Source of the DNA: Diadema setosum | Taxonomy: Eukaryota > Echinodermata > Echinoidea > Diadematoida > Diadematidae | DNA: 64,000 bases | Reading direction: 5' to 3' | Assembly (NCBI RefSeq): GCF_964275005.1 | Contig: NC_092705.1 | Coordinates: 17,978,885-18,042,884, forward strand | In this document: one piece after another, positions 1-12,127 of the stretch | Layout of the letters: each line of letters begins with the position of its first letter | Position numbering within the stretch: position 1 is the stretch's first letter | Program-made: the position numbers and the translations under genes | Notes under the pieces: generated by a model | Told to the model about the DNA's origin: nothing | The model's database searches: none | The model's input: only the letters and a program-made list of their open reading frames with translations

Positions 1-214
1 GGTTAAAATGTGACCAAAATCTGGAGCCTAACTTTGAAATTAATCATGGATTTCGTGAAATTGATATAGGTTTTCATACTCAAATCACCTCCAACTAAAA
101 TGTACACTATTCAGCTATTACTCATATCAATGACAGTTTTATCTGATATATAGTTTTCGAGCTATTAAGCATTAAAAGTAGAAAATGTTCTCTTTTTTTT
201 TTGGTAATACCTAG

Positions 215-500
215 TACTAATTAATGCAAACTCCAAGATACAACGCTATCCTATATGAAAATCGCCTATATCGATTACATATATCGGAAAATGACACCCG
301 ATGTATAAATGCAAAAACTTTAACTCTCTCAACATAACTTTTTCCAATGTTAAAATAACCTAAATCGATTATAGATATCTGGAAATGACACATCGAAACA
401 TTATAGTACTGCAAATTCCAAAACAAAAAGTTTTTTTCTACCTGAAAACTACCTACATCAATTACAAATATCGGAAAATAACACCTCGATATAAAAAAAA
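215..500. repeat. Degenerate ~90 bp tandem repeat, cluster 1
   Basis: Three diverged units share a core read here as ATATCGGAAAATGACACC (near 282, 376 and 467) followed or preceded by TATCGATTA. The same core appears in the opposite orientation at 29160-29345, and the flanking ATGCAAACTCCAAGATA also matches there in reverse complement. It is probably the repetitive part of one transposon family seen at two loci. Confidence 0.6.
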
Positions 501-1697
501 AACACGATATTATATATATAGGACATATGAAACAATACTCACAAAACACCATTGTTTTTCTGCATCAAATTTTCACTCTTACACAGAAGCCCAAATTTAA
601 TTAGCACCAGACTGAATAACAGTTTCCAGCAAGAGTGGGGTACTGATATAGAGGAAATTGTAATTCCCAATGTTAAGAACTCTCGAATTTTCAAGACGGA
701 GCTTTATTTTAAGAAGTGGTACTTCCAATACTTCAATGATTCGCAGTGAAATTTTAAAGCAAATTCCGTCGGGCAAATCCCAAATTGCCAATTGTTTCTG
801 GAAGATATAATCACATAATAATTCCTAGAAATTAAAGATTTTGTACCCATTGAAATAAGAATAAAATTGGTGATTAATTTTTCATTGCAGCCTCTTAAAT
901 GAGCAGCGAAAGAAACACTAAATAAGATATCACAGGAAATACCCAAAATGGAGGTGGATCAAATATTTATTGTGAAAAGAGGGCAGTCCTTTCTAGTTAA
1001 ACCAAGTTTTAAAGTTAATAACATAACCCTTTTTACAGCCTGTGCCTTATCTGCAACATGTATCCCACTCTCCCCTCACTCTCCTCCTTTCTCCTCTCGC
1101 TCTTGTGTCCATATTTCATGTAATATTTATTCGACCAAGTAAAGAATATAGGATACATATCATAAACATTTCAAACATGAAACAAAACCAGAATGAACAT
1201 TACAAAGGAATACACTAGAACTGTATAATGTCACACAAAATGAAAATAAAATAAATGGAGCCAAAATGAATGAGGGTCAGGGGACACAAAAGTTATTTTC
1301 TATTGCCCGTAGACATGTAAACCCACACATGTTGCCCCTAAGAAACATTCAACATTCTTTATTCATCGTATGAATATATTTCTGTACGTTTTTACGTTTT
1401 TTGATTTTCTTTGTTGTTGTTGTTTTTCTCAATTATATGTTACTCATATTTCTTTTGTTAATTTGTCCAAGGAATTTGTCATCAGCTTTGTGTCCTTCTT
1501 ACTGTTTCCTCTTACTCTTCATTTATCCTCTCTCTCTCTCTCTCTCTCTCTCCCTCTCATCTGTCGTCATATTTTCCTTCCTTTCTTGTTCACTATATCG
1601 TCTATATAAAGCATGTGTTTTCTGTACATTCTTCTTTGTTTCTGTTCACCAGTCGTATTTCACTCTTATTCACTTTATCATAGTTGTTTGTATAAAC
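501..1697. other. No gene recognised; AT-rich with a TC microsatellite
   Basis: Only short chance frames are present. A run of TC dinucleotides lies at about 1529-1552. No splice-bounded exon or protein motif was recognised on either strand. Confidence 0.5.
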
Positions 1698-2161
1698 TTA
1701 AAGGGATCGTGTAGTTTTGGCTGAGACTTAATTTCAGGTTTTTATCATTTCTGGTGAGATAGTGAGAAACCTCTTATGAAATATGAAAGAGCATGTAATT
1801 CCATGATGATTTCAACGTTTATTTGATGAAAATTGATTTTGAAATGGCTGAGATTTCCAAAACAGAGTAATCCTAATAAAGTGTGGGACCCACATTTTAC
1901 TACGATCGTTTTGTTTTACTTTGTTTTTGGATGTTTCAGCTATTCCAAATTCGATTTTCATCGAATAAACTTTAAAAGCATCAACGCAGCTCCGCAACTC
2001 CTTTCTGCTATTTCAATTGGTTTCTGACCCTAAATTTCATCTGTTGACTTCGATGTACCATAGATAGCAGATATATGTTTGTACCCTAAACGACTGAATT
2101 GACTGGTGGAGTGCATTTCGTCTGGAATTCTTCCGAATTCATGACATTTTGAGGGTCTGCA

Positions 2162-3016
2162 ATGCCGATGGCCACCAGGCTCAAACCGAAGCGAAATCGG
2201 CACGACGCCTGCCCGGGCAACCCAGCGGAGGAAGAGCAGCCCACTGACCATGGCCAAAATCCAGCTGGGCAACCAACCATCACGTCGCCGGACAATGAAG
2301 TGACAGATAATGACAATGAGCTGGATTGTATACTGGTTGAAAAGATTCGCCGGGCTCTCCTTTCACCGACTGTCATGGCTGCCCTTGTGAAAGCTGTCAA
2401 AGAGGCTGTCATTGAAGACGTGACCCAGAGAGTGTACGAATCCCTACGACTCGATATAGAGAGCAAGGAAAGGGAAATCGGTGCGCTCACATCCCAAATG
2501 AGGAAACTACAACAAAGGCTTGACGAGGTTGATGACGAGCTCGACGACCAAGAGCAGTATAGTCGACGACACTGCCTCAAAATCCACGGAATAGCTGAGA
2601 GACCCAGTGAGAACACCGACGACGTGGTCATACAGTTCGCCAAGGATCAGCTAGACGTCGACATCAAACCAACTGAGATCGACCGCAGCCACCGACTTGC
2701 CCGACAAAATCGACATGGACGCGACGCTCGAGAAGAGAGTCATGGAAAGCGAAAACCGAATGTGATCATCGTCCGCTTCTCGACGTACAACGCCAGAGAG
2801 AGAGTTTACAAAGCAAAGGCCAAACTGAAGGGAACGCCATTCTACGTCAACGAATCTCTCACAGCGTACAGACAGCAACTCTTGAACAAGGCCCTGCGCC
2901 ACACCAACGTTCTAAGAACTTGGACATACGACGGAAGGATCACAGCCCTCACGAAAAACATGAAGAAAGTAGCCATACACGGTGAAAAAGACCTCGAGAA
3001 ACTTGACAGACTGTAA
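2162..3016 (+). CDS. LINE-A ORF1, L1-ORF1p-like nucleic-acid-binding protein
   Basis: The 284-residue intact frame has the layout of L1-type ORF1 proteins, which coat the retrotransposon RNA and act as chaperones. A disordered, charged N-terminus (about 1-55) is followed by a heptad-rich coiled coil (about 95-130), then an RRM-like segment beginning RRHCLKIHGIAE, the conserved IDRSHRLAR, the NVIIVRFSTYNAR strand and a C-terminal domain with YVNESLTAYRQQLL and TWTYDGRI. The ATG at 2162 is the first in frame and gives a family-typical length. ORF2 begins 50 bases after its stop. Codon use is more GC-rich than that of ORF2. Confidence 0.85.
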   Translation: MPMATRLKPKRNRHDACPGNPAEEEQPTDHGQNPAGQPTITSPDNEVTDNDNELDCILVEKIRRALLSPTVMAALVKAVKEAVIEDVTQRVYESLRLDIESKEREIGALTSQMRKLQQRLDEVDDELDDQEQYSRRHCLKIHGIAERPSENTDDVVIQFAKDQLDVDIKPTEIDRSHRLARQNRHGRDAREESHGKRKPNVIIVRFSTYNARERVYKAKAKLKGTPFYVNESLTAYRQQLLNKALRHTNVLRTWTYDGRITALTKNMKKVAIHGEKDLEKLDRL

Positions 3017-3066
3017 GTTTTCCCCTCAAACTTGTGTCGATCATTTAAATAGTTGACGGACTAAAC

Positions 3067-6000
3067 ATGGTCTTAAAATACCCATGCATCTCATGTAATA
3101 CAACAGTTAAATCAAATCAAAATGCAGTTATGTGTTTCATGTGTAAGAGGTGGATTCACCTGAAGTGTTCGACTTTGGATCTGAATTTTTTTCTCTCAAG
3201 CTCAGACTGGTTCTGTGATATGTGTTTATACGATGAATTGCCATTTAGCGCAAACGACAGTCAAGATTGTGATAGTACACTTCAGTGTCAAAATAATAAG
3301 CTCAACCAAGTTAAAGCGTCACGTGATTTATTGAACTCTCTAAAAACTTATTCTGGTATGAATATTGCACATCTCAATGTCTGTTCTCTTGTTAAAAATA
3401 TAGACGAAATTCGACTCATAATGCAAAAATCACATATTCATATACTAACTCTATGTGAAACCAGGCTAGATGATTCAATTAGAAATGAAGAGATAGAAAT
3501 ACCGGGCTTTAAGATAGCCAGGAGAGACAGAAATAGACAAGGCGGTGGTGTACAAATTTTGTGAGACGTTAAATTTCATCATTAGAGAAGATCTGCACAT
3601 CGAAGGATTAGAGTTATTGTGCATTGAAATTAGTTTGGAAAAACAGAAACCATTTTTAATCATGTCATGGTATAGACCCCCCGACTCATACGCTCATATA
3701 TTCGATTCGTTTGAAACAGTTCTGCAGACTGTCGAAGTGCAACAAATTGAATATCTTTTGATCGGAGATCTCAATTGTGATCTATTATCAGGAAAATTAT
3801 CACACAGTAGCAAACGTTTACTTGAATTGATGAAAGATTATAGTTTGAAGCAATATGTTACTGAGGCCACACGTGTGACTGAAAACACTGCAACAAAAAT
3901 CGATCTCGCACTCGCGTCATGTGATAAAATCTTACATTGCAATGTTATTCCAGTAAGTTTGAGTGATCATTATATGATTGCAGTGACGTGGGGGAAATGT
4001 AAACCTCATATGCAAAGAGATCACAATTATATTTGTTCACGTAATGTTAAGAAAATTGATGTTAATACACTGATAAGATATCTGCAGGAGCATTCCGCGA
4101 ATGATGTCCTTGAAATGAATGATACTGAAAAGGCTTATGAGAATTGGGTTGAAAGATTTAAAGCCGCCCTAGATATACAGGCTCCTGTTAAAAGGAAAAG
4201 AGTGCGAAAACAGAAGTCTCCATGGATGAATAAACAAATACTGGACACCATGCGAGAAAGAGATAATATGAAAAATAAAGCCAAAGAATCTGGAGTACCT
4301 GCTGATTGGCAGCAATATAAAAAACTTAAAAACCGAGTAACTTCTCTGATTCGTTCAGCAAAACGTGTGTATGTTGTAGACAGCATTTGTAAGAATAAGG
4401 GAAACTCTAGTGTTATATGGAAATTAGTACGATTTTTGATACCAGGCAAGAAGACATCTAATATTCAAAAGGTAAAATATAATGGTGAAGAAATAACAGA
4501 TGGTAAAATTATAGCAAATGTGTTTAATAATCATTATGCTGATGCTGTAAGATGTAGAAAAGCATCGATTGATTTCCAGGCAAATCCTGAGCAATTTCTC
4601 AAACCAATGTCACGTGATATTTTATTTTACTTCACTCCCGTTACTGAGAAGGATGTGTCGAAGATAGTAAAGGAAATACCCAGAAATAAAGCAACAGGAC
4701 TTGATTATATTCCTTGCAGTGTAATTAAGGACTCAATTGAATGCATTGGTAAATCGTTGACACACATAATAAATCTCTCATTAATGGAAGGACATGTTCC
4801 TGATGAATGGAAATTAGCTCGAATAACTCCAGTGTTTAAAAATGGAGATGTTTGCGATCCTCGCAACTACAGGCCGATTTCTGTGTTACCCGTCCTATCG
4901 AAGGTAATTGAAAAAGTTGTTTTTAAGCAGACTTACACATATCTCACGGAGAACGATATCTTGTGCCCGAATCAATTTGGTTTTAGGCCAAACCACTCGA
5001 CAAGCCTTGCACTCTAATAGAACTCACTGAAAATATAAGCACCGCCATAGACAATGGTTACGTTGTGGGTTTGGTAACCTTGGACTTAGAAAAAGCATTT
5101 GATATGATTTCCCATGATATCTTGCTCAGGAAACTGAAATTGTACGGTTTCAGTGATGATGTATTAAAATGGTTCAAATGTTATTTTTCTCTTCGTAAGC
5201 AAGTAACTATTATAAATGGACATACGTCGACCACATCATTTGTCACATCTGGGGTGCCCCAAGGCAGTATACTAGGGCCATTGTTATTTATTCTATACAT
5301 GAACGATTTACCTCGTGTTGTCCATCATTGTACTGTATCTCTGTACGCAGACGATACTTGTCTATACGTAGCAGCTAAAGACCCCTATGAGCTTGAAAGA
5401 AAGGTGAATGATGACTTAACCTCAGTAGTGAACTGGCTGAGCCATAACGAGTTACTATTGAATGTAAAAAAGTGCAAAGCTATGCTGATGGGATCACAAA
5501 GGAGATTATCCCGTTTTCGTAACGTGTCCTTCTTTATTGAAAATAGCAAGCTGGAGTTTGTCTCGGAATGTAAATACCTTGGCGTTATTCTCGATAGTCA
5601 TTTGTCTTGGACTCCACAAATAAGTCATGTAAAGTCAAAGGCATTGAGTAGCTTACACGTGTTAAGACGCACACGCGCATTCATTGACCTAGATACCGCG
5701 ATCTTATTGTACAAAAGCATGATACCACCCCATTTTGACTACTGTAATACAATTTGGATGCATTCAAATTCTACCGCCATACGGAAACTCCAGGTCGTTC
5801 AGAATAGGGCACTGAGAATAATCCTACAAGTAAATGGTATGTATAGTCGAAAACTACTGTATGAAACCTTACATATAGACTGTCTGAATGTGAAGTTAGA
5901 AAAAGATCTGGCTATATTGGTTTTCAAACTACTACTCAAACTTGTTCCTAGGGAGATTTCTGCTAAATTAACAACAAAATTGTCACATTACCAACTGAGA

Positions 6001-6174
6001 AATAACGTATCCAAAGTTTCCCTCCCAAAGCCAAACACAAATTTCAAGAGAAACAGCGCATTGTATGTAGCGTCAAAAGTTTATAACGACCTCCCGATTA
6101 ATCTCAGATGTGAAACTCAGTTGAATAGATTTGTGTCAAACATTAATTGTACCATTTTCCAAACTCCGTTTTAA
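3067..6174 (+). pseudogene. LINE-A ORF2: PHD finger, AP endonuclease, reverse transcriptase
   Basis: The polyprotein that nicks target DNA and reverse-transcribes the element RNA is read in three segments (3067-3564, 3545-5017, 5065-6174). The N-terminus carries a PHD-type zinc finger (CISC, CFMCKRWIHLKC, WFCDMC; about 3085-3235). The endonuclease follows: HLNVCSL, CETRLDD, GDLNCDLL and SDHYMI. The RT has PRNYRPISVLP, FGFRPNHSTS, LDLEKAFD, SGVPQGSILGPLLF and the catalytic YADD at 5344-5355. Frameshifts lie near 3550, just after GGGV, and near 5013, after HSTSLAL; reading resumes in the next frame with no lost motif. PHD domains are known in some CR1-like LINEs. It is inactive as written. Confidence 0.85.
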
Positions 6175-6575
6175 TATGGTAATTTTCAGATTTGTATGAT
6201 TTTTTTTTTTTTGTCTAGATTACTTTTTCCCTTTGTTTTTTGTATCTACATTTTTTCCCTTATCAAACTTTGTTACTGTATTTTTGTTTTGTCAATGTTT
6301 CTTGTCGTGTTTGTGAATGCAAATTTTTGTTTTGTATTTTCCTTTTGTTGTTTTATACCATGTATGTTGATATATACGGACTCACTGAAAAACAGCCCTG
6401 AGGCTGATAGTGGGTTTTTTTAAACCGTATTGAAATAAATAAAACAAACAAACAAACAAACAAATTCCTCTTAAAATGGTATGCTCTGTACTATTTCATA
6501 GGTGCTTTCTTTGTATCTCGCAAAAACAGTTAAAGCCCATTTTTCATCTCCACCAATACTGTACCATTCCTTTAA

Positions 6576-7134
6576 AGTTACTTGCCACTCTGTATTATTG
6601 AAGTAATAACGTGAAATATCTTTTTATAGTCCTGATACGTAAATAAAAAAAAAATAATGATTTTATTAGAAAATATGATATCCATTTCATGTACAGTGCA
6701 AACAATTACATACTGGTTTGATATTGACTGTATAGAGAAAGCGTCGAAAGCAGATGGAATTTCTTCATGCTGTCACTGGTTGCCATACATAAATTTTTTT
6801 CAGTGATTACTAACTATACCCAAGGGAAAAATATCTTCATCTTCATCCACGTTGGCATGACTGCTGTCATTTCTGATTATATGCAGGTTAATACAAAGGT
6901 CATCCCAGGAGGTATTCATTCATTTTTTCTTGCTTAATAGGCATATACATAGAAGAAAGAGACAAAACTATAACACAAGACAACCAAACATGAGCACCGT
7001 GTATAATCAAACAACAATGTAGCCTGCAGAGAATGATTTCGAACTGAGTACAAGTAAGGAATACATGGAAATACTATTAAAAACGTGAATGAAAGCGGTG
7101 GGCATTTCAACAGTAGTGAATGACTAGGTGTCAA
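6576..7134. other. No gene recognised
   Basis: Between the MITE and the next element there is AT-rich sequence with short A and T runs and no conserved coding motif or clear splice-bounded frame. Confidence 0.5.
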
Positions 7135-7666
7135 CACTGCAAAAAGTCCGGTGTTAAATATGAAACACCGAGTTGGTATTAAATTTACGGTGCTCATTTG
7201 TGGTGTTAGATCAACACCTCCTGGTGTCATTTCAAAATATAAAATTGTTTTTTGAATAGTTTCTTAGTTACTGTTTTTCTTGTTGATTTTGAACTTCTCA
7301 AGACGATCAAGACTTTTCCGATAAAGTACTTGATTTTTTGAAAAAAGGGTGTGAACACATTTACACCACAGTAACACCAGTTGGTGTGGTCTCCTATTGA
7401 AGCTGAGCGGGTGTTGTACCATTGACATTAACACCAGCAATATCAAATCAACACCATGCGGTGTCATTGTTGAATTAACACCAGCGCAGTGTCAAAAATA
7501 TCACCAGCTGCAGTGTCAAATTAACACCACGAAGTGCTAGGTGAACACTTTTCAACACCATCACAACATACTTTCTACACCTGTGGGTGTGGTCCTCTAT
7601 TGACACTTGATCGGTGTTAGATTAAACACCCGTGGTGTTAAATCTAACACCGATGTTTTTGCAGTG
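7135..7666. mobile_element. 532 bp TIR element packed with TAACACC/GGTGTTA repeats
   Basis: The termini are CACTGCAAAAA with the continuation CGGTGTTA on the left and its inverted form CGGTGTTAGA on the right, giving about 20 bp of imperfect terminal inverted repeat. The interior is almost entirely short variants of AACACC and GGTGTTA in both orientations. No transposase frame is present; apparent frames here are by-products of the repeat. No clear target duplication can be assigned. The CACTG terminus resembles CACTA/Chapaev-type ends, but the superfamily is unresolved. Confidence 0.65.
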
Positions 7667-8180
7667 AAGGCATCCCACTTGGAGCGCAAAAGTAATCTCT
7701 AGTTACTTGACTGTGACGTCACTTCCAGTAAGTCTCTTCATGCGTTTCCACAATCCAGTTATCCCCACTTACTAGTTTCCCTCAAGCAATACGCTTTGGA
7801 CGACTGAGATTCTTAAAACGGATCCAGTCAGAGCATCACATTCCCCATTACATACGAGGGGATGACAGTCCAGTTTTGTTGCAGTTTCAGTCAAGTGTCT
7901 AATTATATCTTCTTCTTCTTTTTTTTTTTTTTTTGATGTAGACGAAGCAAACACTCCAACAGAAATTTTCACAGTAAATGTCCAAATCGGCTATTCAAAG
8001 AACACCATGTGAACTCATTTACCAACATTACATTTGTCTTAAGTTACTTACACTTTCCCTTACTGCATTTTCTCTGGTCCAACTGCCTCTGAGCCACTAT
8101 AGCCATGACTTTAAATGGAGGAGTTATTGCAGCCATATTTCACACAGTGGGTACTGTTCTGTAACTCCCTTTTAACAATT
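7667..8180. other. No gene recognised; 3' flank of LINE-B
   Basis: The stretch contains one TGACGTCA motif, a long T run at 7919-7935 and unique-looking sequence. The T run at 8179-8188 marks the likely poly(A) end of minus-strand LINE-B. Confidence 0.4.
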
Positions 8181-8325
8181 TTTTTTTTAACCCCAACAGG
8201 GTATTTATTGCCTCCATAATTCAACATTTTATATCACAGTATACAAAAAGTGGAAAAAGAAAATACACTGAGCTTCAAAAGACATTCTTGAGAGTAAAAA
8301 AAAAAAAACGACAACCACGAACTAT

Positions 8326-11300
8326 TTACACAATATACTTCATTTGCTTTGGTAAATTATAATGTGTTTTCTTACTATTGAAATCTTCCTCTTTTCTTTT
8401 ACAAATTTGTCTTTTAAACAAATGTTGCAAATTAGTTTCACGATATTCTTTTCCGGTTTTATTTCTTAACAATACAAATTTATAAATACACCAAAAGGCG
8501 ATTGTCAAAAACAAGTCTAATTCAGTCTCCGTATGGGCTTTTCACAGATGCATTCCTGTTATTTCAAAATCAACATTATATATAATTTTGATTATAAGTG
8601 TTAGATACGAAAAGAAAATCTTATTTAATTTACACTCAATAAACGCATGTAGATTATCTTCGTCTACACCGCAATGCTCACATTTTCCATCTCTTTTGAT
8701 ATGCCATCTGTACAAATTCTTTTTTACTGGTAGTAAATTATACAAAATTTCAAAATCAAATTCTTTCAATGTGTTTTGTTTACAATAGCACAAGTTTCTT
8801 TTGAATGTATTCATCCAGTCAAATGTTGAGTCGAATATCTTTTCCCAGTATATACAACATCTGTTACTATCGGGACAATGTGTACACAACAGTTTGTAAA
8901 ACTGTTTGGTTGAAACATCTTGAATACTTCTTTTCTGCTTTCTTATTCCTATTCTTATTTTAGGAATTTCTAATGACCTATTATGAAACTTTATACATGA
9001 TTCCGTATAATTGCTTATCCATGCTTTTGGGATAGCCTGATGTAATAAGATATAATCAAAGATCAATGTTTGCTTTTTTTCTGTCGTTTAAGTTGAGACA
9101 GAATTTCTGGAATGGATATAAAATTACCATTCTTGAAAATATCTTTAAAAAAATACAATTCCACTTTGATACCAACCATCATAAAATAAAGTATTTTTAT
9201 GAAAAGTTACATTTTTATTATGCCATAAAATTTCATATTGTACTCCATGTACCATGGGTTGATATTTCAAACAAACATCATTCTTTATTATTAACCAAGC
9301 TTCTAGTATTTTAATATAAAACATTGGGAGTTTATTTTTACTTATCATTTTCATATTCAAACAATCCAAATTGGAATTTAGTAACAATTCTAATCCACCA
9401 AAAAAAGTTATACCAATTAAAACACATTTTACTCCATGTTCCTTTCGTTGCACCTATACTGCGTCCAAGCCATCTCAATCGGAAGCTGAGGTTTTGCTTG
9501 GAAAGGTCGATCATGCTAACGCCTCCTTTTTCAAACTCTTTAATCATAACAGTTCGTTTCACTTTTTCAGTTTTTGCTTGCCAAATAAAAGTGCATAACA
9601 AATTATTCAATCTTTTCAATACTTTCTCAGGAAATGTGTCAACCATAAGTATATGAACTAGCTGACTTAAAGCTAAGGTTTTTACAATAATCAATCTACC
9701 AAAAAGAGTAAGTTTTCTTTTTCTCCAATTGTCCAAAAGTCTTTGTAATTTCGTAAGTTTGTTTTCCCAATTCAAAACTCGTGCTTTATCCATATCAGGT
9801 GAAACATAAAATCCCAAGTACTTTGTGGGTGTGTCTGTCCACACTAAATCAAAATCATCGAGTGACCATTTTGACTTGGCAGCTCCCAGCCACATAACTG
9901 ATGTTTTGCTCTTATTCAGTGTTGGTCCTGCTACATCTCCAAATAATTCCAACTCTTCACTTACTAGTTCTAATGATTGTTTATCTGAAACAAAGAATAA
10001 TGAGTCATCTGCATATTGTAATAATTTTACTTCAAAATTTATTTTCCTCCATTTTTAAAACAGAAATACCATTTATAGACTTATTATTTCTTATTCGGGT
10101 CGACATAAATTCTGCAGCAAGCACAAAAAGTAAAGCTGAAAGTGGACATCCTTGTCTAATGCCTCTTTGTATTAAGAAAGACTCAGATATCCAGCCATTT
10201 ACTAACACTGAGCTGCGAATATCTGTATACAGTATTTTTATCCATGTCTGAAAAATATTACCAAAATTGAGTTTGTTTAAACACAACATAAAATCAAAAT
10301 TAATTACATCAAAAGCTTTTGAAAAATCTGCCATCATTATTGCACCATCTATTCCATTTCTTTTCATGTATTCAGTAACATCGATTGTCCTTCGTATAGT
10401 AAAAGCGGATAATCGATTTTTGATATAACCAGTCTGATCTTCGTTTACAATTTCACTAATCACTGATTGCAAGCGTGTGGCTAAAACTGCGGTAATTATC
10501 TTGAGTCGCAGTTCAACAGTGTAATTGGTCTTCAATTTTCTAAATATCGCTGATCTCCTTTTTTGTAAATCAATGTTATGAGTCCATTTTTTTTTAGTTT
10601 CAGACATTTCTTTCTTTTTGAAACATTCATTAAGAAAATTCAGCAGTTCAAATTGAATTTCATCCCAAAAAGTTTGATAAAATTCTATAGGTATACCATC
10701 AGAACCGGGTGATTTGTTTTTATTCATTGAAAAAACCGCACGTTTACATTCAGCAATTGTTAGCAGACGGTCGCATTTGTTTTTCCCTCTTCACTCAAGG
10801 TAGGAATTTGAACTGAATTGATATACTGATTTTGCTTATTTTCATCAACATTAGATTTCTTATATAACAGTGAATAAAATTCCACTACTTCTTGCAGTAT
10901 TTCTGTTTGCTCAGTTAAACATCTGTCTTTTTCTACTGAGAACAGTTGGTTTATCTCTTTTCTTTCTGATTTATGTTTTTCTAAGGCTAGAAAATGTTTC
11001 GTACACTTTTCCCCTTTTTCCATCCACCTAACTCTTGCTCTAACAGCTGCGCCTCTACATTCTCTTTCATTAACCTGTTCAAGTTATTTCTTAACATATA
11101 TATACTCTTTCCGTATCTTTACATCACTGTCTACATCAATCATTCTCTGAAGTTCACTGAATCTTTGTTCTAAGCATACTTTTGCTTCTTTCTTTCTTGA
11201 AGCTATATCTTTGCAGAACTTTTGCGTGAACTCACGTACTTTAATCTTTATGAGTTCCCACACCTGTGTAAAAGAAAAACATGCATTACCTGAAATACTT

Positions 11301-12127
11301 CTGATGAGAGATTTAATTTTTTGTTGATATATTTCATCTTTTGATATTTCTGTATTCATTTTCCAACACCCTGGACCTTTAGAAATATTTGAAATCTTTA
11401 ACTTAAGAGAAATAGCATTATGATCAGCTTTATAACATGGTCTTATATCATTTGACAAAACTTTTGCTTGCGCACTTTTACTGACTAAGTCTTGATGCTA
11501 CGTTCAATGACAAATTTCTCCAAGTAAATTGTCCGATATCGGCATGAGTATTCCTCCACACGTCAATCAGTTTTCTTTGTTTACAAAGTTGGCGCAAACT
11601 TTGTGGTGTCTTATAATATGAGCTTTGACTACCACGCACATCTTTCTTTATATCGAGTACGCAATTCAGATGGACTTCATTTTCTGAAGTATAATAACTC
11701 AACCATTTATCAATTTTCATAAAGAAACTTTCTCTTTTCATCTTTTTAGCGGTGCATAAACATTTACTAAGATAACATCATAAACGCCTATCTTAGCATC
11801 TAAAAGTAAAGTTCTTCCATCATTTTGTGAATCTATCTTATTTGCATCTACAGTGTATGTCAAATCTATTATCTATAAGAATCGCTATTATACACCACAA
11901 GAGTGATCGGTACCATGTGAAAAGAAACGTTTACCTCTCGATTCACTTTTGATAATTGTCTCCATATCTTTTGTCCAGTATGTTTCTTGGAAAGACATTA
12001 CGTTAACTTTTTGCTCTTTACACCATTTATATATCTGAGTTCGTTTAAGTTTGTTCCTTAACCCTCTCACGTTCAGACTAAGCAAATGACATAAAGAAAA
12101 AGTCATTTGGAAAGTTAATGCTTTCAT
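8326..12127 (-). pseudogene. LINE-B ORF2: endonuclease and reverse transcriptase, broken
   Basis: The frame is scattered over segments 11888-12127, 11478-11741, 11084-11458, 10760-11023, 10032-10727, 9338-9952, 9145-9453, 8542-9066 and 8326-8514. Visible endonuclease motifs are SLNVRGLRNK and FQETYW. RT motifs are GSDGIPIEFY, DFSKAFDVINFDF and RQGCPLSALLF, and YADD lies at 10004-10015 between two open segments. A C-terminal CEHCGVDEDNLHAFIEC zinc motif is present. The last break near 8540 is a plain in-frame TGA, since ELDLFLTIAFW continues in the same frame. It cannot make a working protein. Confidence 0.8.

Larger units (their letters stand above)
1974..6462 (+). mobile_element. LINE-A: PHD-finger CR1-like non-LTR retrotransposon
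   Basis: This is a nearly full-length element with ORF1 (2162-3016), ORF2 (3067-6174 in three frame segments) and a 3' tail of AAACA repeats ending at about 6462. Its ends are set by comparison with the uninterrupted MITE copy at 31220-32110, so the boundaries are good to a few bases. Only two frameshifts break ORF2, which suggests a fairly recent insertion. The clade call (CR1 superfamily) rests on the PHD, AP-endonuclease and RT order and is not tested by phylogeny. Confidence 0.85.
1702..6571. mobile_element. TTAA-flanked MITE (copy 1), split by LINE-A
   Basis: The element starts AGGGATCGTGTAGTTTTGG after TTAA at 1698-1701 and ends in a diverged inverted version before TTAA at 6572-6575. 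Its two parts, 1702-1973 and 6463-6571, flank LINE-A. Together they match the continuous copy at 31220-32110, including the junction AATAAACTTT then AATTCCTCTTAAAATGG. An internal inverted pair (TTTGATGAAAATTG against CGATTTTCATCG) gives a hairpin. The TTAA target fits the piggyBac or Kolobok superfamilies; no transposase is encoded. Confidence 0.8.

Noticed and set aside
2086..2643. 185-residue minus-strand frame with Ser-rich sequence
   Set aside because: It is the shadow of LINE-A ORF1, whose plus-strand frame has clear family motifs.
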